Assembly: GCA_001701115.1 (NCBI GenBank)
Contig: DAAJ01000015.1
Location: forward strand, 39,381-53,946
Direction: 5' to 3'
Source of the DNA: Bacteroidales bacterium GP2
GTDB lineage: Bacteria; Bacteroidota; Bacteroidia; Bacteroidales; Muribaculaceae
DNA length: 14,566 nt
The translations under genes were made by a program, and so were the position numbers. Shown piece after piece: positions 7,622 through 14,245 of this stretch; the first letter of the stretch is position 1, and every line of letters begins with the position of its first letter. The notes beneath the pieces are model-generated. The model saw nothing but the letters and a program-made list of their open reading frames with translations. It did not search any database and was not told the DNA's origin.

Positions 7622-8609
7622 ATCTCTTAGTTCTTAAATCCTGCAAAATTTCTTGTGGGATTTCATCTTTTTTAAGAGCCTTATAATATTTAAACTTATG
7701 ATTTTTATTGGTTACTAATTTTGCACAGATACATTTATTACCTTTACCACCTGTAATACTTCCTACTCCAAGGTTAAACACCATAATTGCATCTCCGTTA
7801 TTATCATACAACCTTAAATCACTTAGCCATCCCCAATTTTCAAGACCTTTTCGGGTATTTAACATCTTGCTCCCCTCCACCACGTTCCATTTGCCGAATT
7901 TCTCAAGATTATATCCTTCATTTAATGATTGCTTTCTTTTTAATCCCTCAACAATAATTGTTGTTATTCGGTTAATAACATTTTCAATTTTCCTTTTCTG
8001 AAGTTCCGCTATTTCAGCTCCATGATGTAATGTGAGACTATCATCTATATAATATGGAATATTATTTATGCTCCCATGTCCAATTATATTCAGGTTGCCG
8101 ATATTTTGAACGGATGGGAACGTTAAGCTATTGAACCATTTGTTAATTACAAGTTTCTTGTTTTTGTCAGCTAACGAATATAGATTAGAATCAGATTGAA
8201 CTGCATATATTTGTCTACCATCAGATAATCTATATATGTGAAATGGTCTTACATAATTAAATGAATTAACTACCATAGGGTTTTGTGGCTGCGGTGTGGT
8301 TGACGGATAAGCAGCTCTTGTAAACCAATTATGTAGTAATCTTAAATTGAAATTAAAATCAGTGATATAAACGACCACTTCGTTATTAACCTTTAATCTA
8401 TCGTAAACAATATTACCCCAATCAGTTGTATAAATTAAGCCTTCGCCAAAACTATCTGTACCATATTCAAGTGATTTAATTAAACGGTTAATCTGTGTCA
8501 GCCAATTTCGATAAGGTGATTGACCATAGAATTTCTTATATGTTTGTGAAGCATATTTATTATCTAAATCATTTAAATATAATTCAACATCAGTAGTAAT
8601 TTTTATCAT
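7611..8609 (-). CDS. Unknown 332-aa protein (transposon cargo)
   Basis: I do not recognise this family. It appears to be a soluble protein with no signal peptide or membrane segment. The N-terminal ~100 residues contain a charged helical stretch, then a beta-rich part (GLIYTTDWGNIVYDRLKV, then EVVVYITDFNFNLRLLHNWF). The middle has HIYRLSDGRQIYAV, and residues ~195-235 are a helical charged stretch (HHGAEIAELQKRKIENVINR). The C-terminal part holds WNVVEGSKML, ENWGWLSDLRLYDNNGD and a glycine-rich GVGSITGGKGNKCICAKLV. It starts 14 bp after the stop of the 76-aa gene, so the two probably form an operon. Its last 11 bp overlap the convergent HNH-like gene. A large protein behind a small charged one is compatible with a toxin-antitoxin or defence pair, but no motif proves this. 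Confidence 0.7.
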   Translation of the reverse strand: MIKITTDVELYLNDLDNKYASQTYKKFYGQSPYRNWLTQINRLIKSLEYGTDSFGEGLIYTTDWGNIVYDRLKVNNEVVVYITDFNFNLRLLHNWFTRAAYPSTTPQPQNPMVVNSFNYVRPFHIYRLSDGRQIYAVQSDSNLYSLADKNKKLVINKWFNSLTFPSVQNIGNLNIIGHGSINNIPYYIDDSLTLHHGAEIAELQKRKIENVINRITTIIVEGLKRKQSLNEGYNLEKFGKWNVVEGSKMLNTRKGLENWGWLSDLRLYDNNGDAIMVFNLGVGSITGGKGNKCICAKLVTNKNHKFKYYKALKKDEIPQEILQDLRTKRFNE

Positions 8610-8623
8610 TAAATCTTAAAATT

Positions 8624-8854
8624 TTATTTATCAGCATTATTTAGTAATCTTTGATAAACTTCATCCCAAGGAATTGCATTATAATATTTATCTGCTTCTT
8701 CTATTGAATTGAATTGAGGTGTTAGACCTTCATGAAGTTTCTTACTTTTTTTTCTTCTTTCGTCTGCTCGTCTCTCTGTTTCTTCTATCCATTTAGCCAT
8801 CTCTTCTTCAAAAAGTTCTCGTTCTGATTTATTCATTGATTTATCCTGTTCCAT
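8624..8854 (-). CDS. Small charged protein, 76 aa (transposon cargo)
   Basis: A 76-residue protein of unknown function. Residues 8-43 are almost all charged or helix-forming (SERELFEEEMAKWIEETERR, then ADERRKKSKK), giving a likely amphipathic or coiled-coil helix. The C-terminal part (FNSIEEADKYYNAIPWDEVY) is a second short helical region with aromatic residues. Size, charge and position directly before a larger gene resemble an antitoxin or small adaptor, but no DNA-binding fold is recognisable. A TAnnTTTG box lies 35 bp upstream (8890-8897, minus strand), so it probably starts the cargo transcript, which would also include the 332-aa gene 14 bp downstream. Confidence 0.6.
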   Translation of the reverse strand: MEQDKSMNKSERELFEEEMAKWIEETERRADERRKKSKKLHEGLTPQFNSIEEADKYYNAIPWDEVYQRLLNNADK

Positions 8855-8889
8855 ACTTTATAAATATCTTTAAGTTATTATTTCTATTA

Positions 8890-8897
8890 CAAATATA
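8890..8897 (-). promoter_or_regulatory. -7 box for the cargo operon
   Basis: Read on the minus strand this is TATATTTG, a match to TAnnTTTG, 35 bp before the ATG of the 76-aa gene. No good -33 TTTG at normal spacing was found. The same octamer precedes the transposase (9881-9888). Confidence 0.5.
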
Positions 8898-8915
8898 CGA
8901 TTTATTTTCAAATCT

Positions 8916-9462
8916 TTAAGCCACATTCTTCACATCACCATATCTGACTATGCCAATTGATTTAAGGAACATAGTCTTAAATCTATCTGACTCATCCTGT
9001 TTACAGGTATTATATCTAAATACAGTTTCATCCACATATCTTTGAAGATACTTGGCAGATACAAAGTGATAGATGCCAAATATTGACCTTTTAAGCTGAC
9101 TCCAAAAGCCTTCAATGGTATTGGTATGTGAATCTCCATCAACAAACTGTTTTGCTCCATGATTCACTACTGAATGGGTGTATTCTGACTCTACAAGAGT
9201 ATTATAACCTATATACTCATCTGTATAAATACGTGAACCTGACTTTACAAACTGATTGATTATACCGCATAGGGTCTTACCCTGAACATTGGAGGTTTTC
9301 TTGGCAACTATCTTACCCTTACGCTGTGCCATACCGAAAACAGGAGTCTTTGTTTTAAGTGAACGACCCTGAGTCCCTTCGGTTTTCTTTGTAGCGTGTT
9401 TGTATTTCTCCTGACCTCCAATATAAGCTTCATCACACTCTACATTATCAGTCAGTTTTTGT
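8916..9462 (-). pseudogene. IS1595-family transposase, C-terminal (catalytic) part
   Basis: Carries the whole DDE catalytic domain in a frame offset by one base from the N-terminal part. Reading from about 9458, the frame gives KLTDNVECDEAYIGGQEKYK, with the first catalytic Asp at codon 9434-9432. It continues without a stop into MAQRKGKIVAKKT (ATG 9332-9330), YTDEYIGYN with the second Asp (D38 counted from that Met), and NTIEGFWSQLKRSIFGIYH with the catalytic Glu (E74). The end (YLQRYVDETVFRYN) is typical of the family. If translated alone from ATG 9332 (138 aa), it would lack the first Asp and the DNA-binding domain. Joined to the upstream part it would give about 311 residues, a normal length. 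Confidence 0.85.
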
Positions 9463-9852
9463 TGTTTTTTCCTGACCGAAAAGTGTACGTACCTTATGCA
9501 ATATAAACCATGCAGTTTTCTGTGTTACCGAAAGGTCTCTTGCAAGCTGATGACTTGATATGCCTTTCTTATGGGATGATATGTGATACATGGCAATAAA
9601 CCACTTTACTAAGGAAATCTTAGTGTTTTCAAAAATAGTACCTACCAAGACAGAGAAGTTCCTACGACACTCAGGGCAACGGAAACGACCATCAAAACGT
9701 CTACGGCAATGATGCTTGCCACAATAAGGGCAGATAACATCACCGTTTCCCCAACGCTGCTTAACCAGGAATTCTTTACACGTTTCTTCATCCTTGAAAT
9801 AAGTAATCAAAGAGAAAAGGGAATTGAACTTATCTAAACCAATATTTTGCAT
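9448..9852 (-). pseudogene. IS1595-family transposase, N-terminal (zinc ribbon and HTH) part
   Basis: A 134-residue ORF with the N-terminal zinc ribbon of IS1595/ISXO2-like transposases: C41, C44, C59 and C62 in CPYCGKHHCRRRFDGRFRCP and ECRRNFS. This is followed by the conserved GTIFENTKISLVKWFIAMY and a helix-turn-helix stretch (GISSHQLARDLSVTQKTAWF, ~98-116). It stops at 9448-9450, just after runs of six and five A, before any catalytic residue. Removing one A from either run joins it to the downstream frame: ...QEKTTKLTDNVECDEAYIGG if the five-A run is shortened. It is therefore a frameshifted transposase, either a dead gene, a sequencing error, or one rescued by slippage. A TAnnTTTG box is 28 bp upstream. 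Confidence 0.85.
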
Positions 9853-9880
9853 CGTATATCTGTCATATTTTAATTTATGA

Positions 9881-9888
9881 CAAATATA
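9881..9888 (-). promoter_or_regulatory. -7 box for the transposase
   Basis: TATATTTG on the minus strand, 28 bp before the transposase ATG. It is identical to the box ahead of the 76-aa cargo gene. No clear -33 element. Confidence 0.5.
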
Positions 9889-9914
9889 CTAGAATGATCA
9901 ATAACTACGGAACC

Positions 9915-9944
9915 TTCTAGCTTTCTTTAGCATTTTCTAGCTTT
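9915..9944. repeat. Two direct repeats near the right end of the transposon
   Basis: TTCTAGCTTT occurs at 9915-9924 and 9935-9944, 20 bp apart start to start (about two helical turns), between the transposase promoter and the right inverted repeat. This could be a binding site for the transposase. I saw no matching pair near the left end. Confidence 0.45.
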
Positions 9945-9993
9945 AGATATCAATGTTTCCTTGAAAATCTCGCTATTTATTATTAAATTAAAG

Positions 9994-10018
9994 AAGGGTC
10001 AACATGTATATTGTTCCC
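9994..10018 (-). repeat. Right terminal inverted repeat
   Basis: Exact reverse complement of 7112-7136; ends ...TATATTGTTCCC at 10018. Confidence 0.93.
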
Positions 10019-10026
10019 TTTAATTT
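10019..10026. repeat. Target-site duplication, right copy
   Basis: TTTAATTT, identical to 7104-7111. It lies 3 bp from the stop codon of the minus-strand gene at 10030-11538. Confidence 0.9.
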
Positions 10027-10029
10027 TTA

Positions 10030-11538
10030 TCAGGGGTGGAGCTCTACGATGAAGCGTGTGCCGTGGGTGAATGTTTCATCCAGGCGAAGGCTTCCGTTCA
10101 TCTTCGCAACAGTGAGTGAGCAGATAGGCAATCCGAGTCCATCACCTTCTGTAAGGTCGCGTACGGTTGCAAACGGCTTGAAGAGTGTTTCGCGGTCCTC
10201 TTCGCTAATGCCGCATCCGTTATCTGTGATAAGGAACTGGATGTTATGCGGTCCGCGCTTTTTAAATTCAAGTGAAATCTTTCCACCTTCGGGAGTGTAC
10301 TCGGCAGCGTTGTTCAGCAGATGTGCAAGCACTTTGCCGAGGGCTTCCTCATTGACAGGTGCTGTCATTTTAGGTGCTGTAACAGTCACGGTCACATCTT
10401 TTGCGGTTTTTGGGCGCACCTCTTCGGCAAGCGCCTCGCAGAAGTTTGACATATTCACTTGCTCTGTGGGATAGAGCTCGGTTTGAGTAGCCTCAAGTTC
10501 AGAAAGCTGCTGGATATGTCCGGCAAACTCTTTCAATGCCTTTGCTGCGGGCAGGTTCGGGGGCAATGTGTCAAGTGTCGGCTCCATCTGTGCGGAGATA
10601 TTCGCAATGAAGCGGTTCTTAAGTTCATTGTGCTCCTGCGCGGTTGCAATCGCTTTTTTCTGCCTGCGGCTGCGTGCCATATAGCGGAGGAGTGCGATGG
10701 TAACGAAGATAAGTCCTGCTGCAAGTCCCGCTGCAAGGATAAGGAGACCTATAATAATTGCGTTCTTCGCTGTGATAGAACTGTCGCGGTCAGCGATGGT
10801 GGCGTTAGCCTCGTCAAGCTGCTTTTGCAGTGCAGCGTGTTCCTGCTTGGCTTTCACCTCGGCAACTGAATCAGCCCATGACACATATTTGTCGTATGCT
10901 TTCTGGGTGAGGTGAACGTTTCCGGTGCGCACCGACATGTCTATGAGGTTGCGGTAACACTCCTTTGCGGTGTCAAAGTCGTTGGCGGACAGGTACACTC
11001 CAATCAGCTTGTTTGCAGCCTCCTCCCCTTTGTCGTTCTGCCCGAGTGCGTAATAAACCTTAACGCTTTCTGTGAGGAAGTCAATATTGAGGGTGCTGTC
11101 GTTTGCTGCGTTGGCAAAGGTTCTCATTCTCTCCAGATGCTCGCGTGCTGCATCGGGACGGCGCATTTTAACATACATTCTTTCGCGTTCACGCGCCAGC
11201 AGGAAATGTGACGCGGGAAGCTGCACATTGTTCGCTTCCTCGTATGCCTTCAACTGGCTTTCTGCGCTGCTCAAGTGCTCGAATGCCTCTTTGAAAAATC
11301 CTTCGCGGTGGTAGAGTGCCGACATATTTACTGCCGCCTGCACCGCCTTTTCAATCTTAGACTCGGCGGTATATGCCTTATATGCCTTGCCATACATATA
11401 TCGTGCTGTAGTGTACTCCTTGCCCTGGAGTTTGGCATCAGCTTCTTTTACAAAATTATCGCCTGCGGACTGTGCGGATGCGCATAATGAGCCCAATGCT
11501 ATGAGTGCAGCTACAGTAAGTTTGGATAGTATCTTCAT
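10030..11538 (-). CDS. TPR sensor histidine-kinase-like protein lacking the phosphoacceptor histidine
   Basis: A 502-residue membrane signalling protein. Residues 1-22 are a signal peptide ending ASA, and residues ~25-220 are TPR-like helical repeats in the periplasm. A coiled stretch (225-256) leads to one membrane helix (259-285) and a basic cytoplasmic segment. The dimerisation helix reads NRFIANISAQMEPTL (308-322), where a normal kinase has SHELRTP, so the phosphorylated His is replaced by Ala315. The ATPase domain looks complete: N box HLLNNAAEYTPEGG (406-419), G1 DNGCG (439-443), F box LFKPF (452-456), G2 GDGLGLP (465-471). No response regulator is adjacent. It could be a pseudokinase, a phosphatase or a partner of another kinase. 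A good promoter lies upstream; the transposon separates it from its likely terminator. Confidence 0.85.
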   Translation of the reverse strand: MKILSKLTVAALIALGSLCASAQSAGDNFVKEADAKLQGKEYTTARYMYGKAYKAYTAESKIEKAVQAAVNMSALYHREGFFKEAFEHLSSAESQLKAYEEANNVQLPASHFLLARERERMYVKMRRPDAAREHLERMRTFANAANDSTLNIDFLTESVKVYYALGQNDKGEEAANKLIGVYLSANDFDTAKECYRNLIDMSVRTGNVHLTQKAYDKYVSWADSVAEVKAKQEHAALQKQLDEANATIADRDSSITAKNAIIIGLLILAAGLAAGLIFVTIALLRYMARSRRQKKAIATAQEHNELKNRFIANISAQMEPTLDTLPPNLPAAKALKEFAGHIQQLSELEATQTELYPTEQVNMSNFCEALAEEVRPKTAKDVTVTVTAPKMTAPVNEEALGKVLAHLLNNAAEYTPEGGKISLEFKKRGPHNIQFLITDNGCGISEEDRETLFKPFATVRDLTEGDGLGLPICSLTVAKMNGSLRLDETFTHGTRFIVELHP

Positions 11539-11589
11539 ATATTATGTATTCTCGTTATAATGGAAGGCAGGGCTTATTCCTGCGAAATG

Positions 11590-11618
11590 CAAAGTTAAGT
11601 CAAAAAAATCAAAACAAA
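11590..11618 (-). promoter_or_regulatory. Promoter of the histidine-kinase-like gene
   Basis: On the minus strand TAACTTTG (11597-11590) fits TAnnTTTG. TTTG at 11618-11615 fits the -33 element, with a 17-bp spacer, slightly shorter than the usual 19-20. The -7 box is 51 bp before the start codon. Confidence 0.6.
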
Positions 11619-11674
11619 CGTTAAATATTTATGCTTCCCGTGAATTTTAACACGAAAATAATCTTATCCACCCT

Positions 11675-12685
11675 TTACAGGTGTGCGGCAAGTGAAACAG
11701 GAAGCACTTTTGTGAGGGTTCGCACTGCATAGCGCATTGCTTTTCTCTTTGCTGGCTCCTTTGGCGGGGAGTATGAGCGTATTGCGTCCATTGCTTCATC
11801 GCGTTGCATCACAGTGCCATATTTTCCTGTCACATTCTCTATCTCCTCCAATAATTTATCGAGACCCTCCATGTCATTTCCTTTCAGCAGCGCGGCTCCG
11901 AGGGCAATAGCGTTGTCGCGGTAGCGCAGCAATAGTGTTGCGGCAGCTTCCGGATGTGATTCATGGAAATGCGCTATCAGCAGCCGCCGGATTTCTGTGG
12001 CAAGCCTCCGCGCACGTAATGCATCGCCGCTCCATATCCCATAGTGGTGCTTGCGGTATGCGCCCATTATATATGGCATGAAATGGATTCTTCCGTTTGC
12101 AGCATGGAGAGAGTGCATGGCGTAGTCAAAGAGTGGAGTCAGGAGCACCCAGTCAGGAATTGCTGTACGCGGCAAGGCACGGTACATTACCGAAAGGTTG
12201 GTAATGATATTTCCGGCGGCAAGTTCCTCCAGACCGAAATCATTCCATGCCGGTTTGCCGCACAGCGACCAATTATGTTTCTCCGGATAGTAATTCGCAA
12301 CCCTGTGGAAGCATACAGCGCATTCCGGGTGAGATTCCATATACTCAACCTGGCGTGCCAGTTTGTAAGGTGAGAGCCACCAGTCGTCACCCTCGCAAAT
12401 AGCTATGTATTTTCCCCGGCAGCGGCTCCATGCATCAAGGTAGTTTGCCGAAGCACCGAGATTTTTATTGCGTGCGACAAGATTGATTTTGCCTGGAAAT
12501 TCCCCGGCAAGGCGGCGGCATATCTTCGGAGTGGAATCAGAAGATGAATCGTCTGCGATTATGAGTTCAAAAGGAAAGGCGGTGCGCTGCGACATGACGC
12601 TGCGCACTGCCTGTTCTACATATTTCTGCTGGTTATACGTAATCATTATTACGCTAACCAAGGGCTTTTCGGAATTTATTGCCAT
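11675..12685 (-). CDS. Family 2 glycosyltransferase
   Basis: A 336-residue GT-A fold glycosyltransferase that transfers a sugar from a nucleotide-sugar donor, most likely to a surface polysaccharide or glycan. The N-terminus has the GT2 signature VSVIMITYNQQKYVEQAVRS (10-29), the nucleotide-binding ADDSSSDST (44-52), NKNLGASANYLDAW (73-86) and the metal-binding EGDDWW (98-103). No membrane segment is visible, so it should be cytoplasmic. The C-terminal half is unspecific and basic at the end. It begins 10 bp after the lpdA stop, so it is probably the last gene of the gcvPB-lpdA transcript, although no functional link to glycine cleavage is evident. Donor and acceptor cannot be inferred. Confidence 0.88.
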   Translation of the reverse strand: MAINSEKPLVSVIMITYNQQKYVEQAVRSVMSQRTAFPFELIIADDSSSDSTPKICRRLAGEFPGKINLVARNKNLGASANYLDAWSRCRGKYIAICEGDDWWLSPYKLARQVEYMESHPECAVCFHRVANYYPEKHNWSLCGKPAWNDFGLEELAAGNIITNLSVMYRALPRTAIPDWVLLTPLFDYAMHSLHAANGRIHFMPYIMGAYRKHHYGIWSGDALRARRLATEIRRLLIAHFHESHPEAAATLLLRYRDNAIALGAALLKGNDMEGLDKLLEEIENVTGKYGTVMQRDEAMDAIRSYSPPKEPAKRKAMRYAVRTLTKVLPVSLAAHL

Positions 12686-12695
12686 TTATCCGATT

Positions 12696-14009
12696 TTAAA
12701 GTGAAGCGAGCACCGCGGCGGCAACCGTTTCCCCGAGAGTGGGATGGCTGTGCACAGCATCGCATAGCGCGGATGCGGGCATGTCAGCGGTCATAAGCGT
12801 AGCTGCTTCCTGCACGAGGTCAGCGGCATGCGCACCGCAGATATGGCATCCGAGAAGTTTGCCGTTGTCTGAGGTTATAACTTTAACGAGCCCGTCAGGC
12901 TCTCCCATGGCAAGTGCCTTGCCGTTTGCGCGGAAAGTGGCTTTGCCGGTTTTGAATGACAGCCCTTTTTCAGCGCACTGCTTTTCAGTAAGCCCTACCA
13001 TGGCGCATTCCGGCATGGTGAACACCGCGCTCGGAATAATATCTAGCCGCTGCTTCTCGCCTAACGCTACTTTGCCCTGCGCTTCGGCAGCATGCGCCAG
13101 CATGCAGATGCCGTTCACATCGCCGATGGCAAATATTCCCGCAACGGATGTCTCCATTTTGCTGTCCACCTTGATTGCCCCGCGTGTGGTAAGTTCTATT
13201 CCGACTTCTGCCGCTCCTTGCGGGACAACAGGAGTGCGTCCCACGGAAATAAGCACCATGTCCGCGCTGAAAGCCTTTGGCTTTCCTTTAACCGTGCATT
13301 CAACTGTCAACTCAGATGACACTGAAGTTACCTGGGCTGAGGTCACAATCTCAATGCCTCTTTTTTTGAGGCTCATGCGCAGGCGTTTTGCCACTTCCTC
13401 ATCAAACGGCGGAAGGATTTCCGGGCAATATTCCAATACGGTCACTTTCACGCCGAATGCATTGAAAATCGAAGCGAACTCCATGCCAATCACTCCTCCT
13501 CCTACAATAATAATGGAGGAGGGGAGTGCGGTCATGTTCAGGATATAATCGCTGTTTACAGCATATTCAGCACCGGGAATCGGGAGCGATGCAGGGCGTG
13601 AGCCTGTAGCGATAATAATTGTCGGGGCGGTATATTCTTCGCCGTTGGCTTTGACTGTGTGGGATGCTGTGAACACTGCATCGCCTTTCACTATCTCCAC
13701 TTTTGAAAGCAGCGTAGCGACACCTTCGCGCAGTGACGCTACTACTTCGTTCTTACGTGTGACAGCTTTCGGGTAATCAAAAGCAAATCCATCAACTTTT
13801 ACCCCGAATGCTTCCGCTTCGGCAACCTCAGCGGCAACCTCGGCGCTTTTGCACAATGCTTTGGTAGGGATGCAGCCCCGGTTGAGGCATGTGCCTCCAA
13901 GGTAATCGCGTTCAATCACTATTACCTTGCTGCCATTTGCAGCAGCTTTTGCAGCAGTAGCATAGCCGCCGGGTCCCGCGCCGATAACAATCAAATCCGC
14001 TTCAATCAT
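12696..14009 (-). CDS. lpdA: Dihydrolipoyl dehydrogenase (E3 / glycine cleavage L protein)
   Basis: A 437-residue FAD flavoprotein that reoxidises dihydrolipoyl groups with NAD+. Seen in order: FAD site IGAGPGGYATAA (9-20), redox disulfide GGTCLNRGCIPTK (38-50, C41 and C46), ATGSRP (134-139), NAD Rossmann motif IIIVGGGVIGMEFAS (166-180), second FAD motif GIFAIGDVNG (291-300), and the C-terminal active-site pair HPTLGE (H422, E427). It is slightly shorter than the usual ~450-475 residues but complete. The ATG overlaps the stop of gcvPB as ATGA, which implies coupled translation and points to service in the glycine cleavage system; 2-oxoacid dehydrogenases could share it. Confidence 0.95.
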   Translation of the reverse strand: MIEADLIVIGAGPGGYATAAKAAANGSKVIVIERDYLGGTCLNRGCIPTKALCKSAEVAAEVAEAEAFGVKVDGFAFDYPKAVTRKNEVVASLREGVATLLSKVEIVKGDAVFTASHTVKANGEEYTAPTIIIATGSRPASLPIPGAEYAVNSDYILNMTALPSSIIIVGGGVIGMEFASIFNAFGVKVTVLEYCPEILPPFDEEVAKRLRMSLKKRGIEIVTSAQVTSVSSELTVECTVKGKPKAFSADMVLISVGRTPVVPQGAAEVGIELTTRGAIKVDSKMETSVAGIFAIGDVNGICMLAHAAEAQGKVALGEKQRLDIIPSAVFTMPECAMVGLTEKQCAEKGLSFKTGKATFRANGKALAMGEPDGLVKVITSDNGKLLGCHICGAHAADLVQEAATLMTADMPASALCDAVHSHPTLGETVAAAVLASL

Positions 14010-14245
14010 TTCGCCTGCGCCTTTAGGTCATTCCATTTCACTACAGGGTTGAGTGCCGCAGCAGTGTCGTCGGGGCGTCTCACCGGTGTGGTGTGTGGGG
14101 CGTTCTTAACCATGTCGGGATTTTCTGCCGCCTCTTTGGCAATTGCCCTCATCGCCTCGATGAAGCTGTCAAGGGTTTCCTTGCTCTCTGTTTCTGTAGG
14201 CTCAATCATGAGGGATTCATGGAAGAGCAACGGGAAATATATTGT
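14006..14245 (-). CDS. gcvPB: Glycine dehydrogenase (decarboxylating) P protein subunit 2, C-terminal fragment
   Basis: The last 79 codons of gcvPB. The sequence TIYFPLLFHESLMIEPTETE followed by SKETLDSFIEAM and VKNAPHT is the characteristic C-terminal stretch of subunit 2 of the P protein, the PLP enzyme that decarboxylates glycine. It ends in an ATGA overlap with lpdA, a sensible glycine cleavage operon. Upstream of 14245 on this strand the protein match ends abruptly: the open frame continues to an ATG at 14383, but those residues are unlike GcvP. The preceding gcvPB part is found on the opposite strand at 14232-14566, so the gene is broken at an inverted-repeat junction. Confidence 0.85.
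   Translation of the reverse strand, partial: TIYFPLLFHESLMIEPTETESKETLDSFIEAMRAIAKEAAENPDMVKNAPHTTPVRRPDDTAAALNPVVKWNDLKAQAK
14217..14245 (+). repeat. Inverted repeat, left copy (inside gcvPB)
   Basis: 29 bp, exact reverse complement of 14538-14566. On the minus strand it encodes TIYFPLLFH in the normal gcvPB frame. Confidence 0.9.

Larger units (their letters stand above)
7112..10018 (-). mobile_element. IS1595-family transposon with passenger genes (2907 bp)
   Basis: The boundaries come from perfect 25-bp terminal inverted repeats (7112-7136 and 9994-10018) flanked by an exact 8-bp direct repeat TTTAATTT. Inside are an IS1595-type transposase in two frames (8916-9852, minus), a 76-aa and a 332-aa gene on the same strand, and one plus-strand gene for an HNH-like zinc protein. 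Simple IS1595 elements carry only a transposase, though passenger-carrying subgroups are known. The cargo is clearly AT-richer than the flanking host genes. The insertion lies in a T-rich stretch 3 bp beyond the stop codon of the gene at 10030-11538. The perfect repeats and duplication suggest recent insertion. Confidence 0.92.

Noticed and set aside
9448..9480. Programmed -1 ribosomal frameshift in the transposase
   Set aside because: The A-rich site looks slippery, but the catalytic part lies in the +1 frame, so a -1 shift would not join the two parts.
10004..10474. 156-codon plus-strand ORF crossing the right end of the transposon
   Set aside because: Antisense to the kinase-like gene and starts inside the inverted repeat; shadow of a real gene.
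11640..11660. Possible terminator hairpin (CGTG ... CACG) after the glycosyltransferase
   Set aside because: Only a 4-bp stem with an AT loop and no good T-tract.
12739..13548. 269-codon plus-strand ORF
   Set aside because: Lies wholly antisense to lpdA, with Ser/Ala/Pro-rich composition typical of a GC-driven shadow frame; no domain seen.
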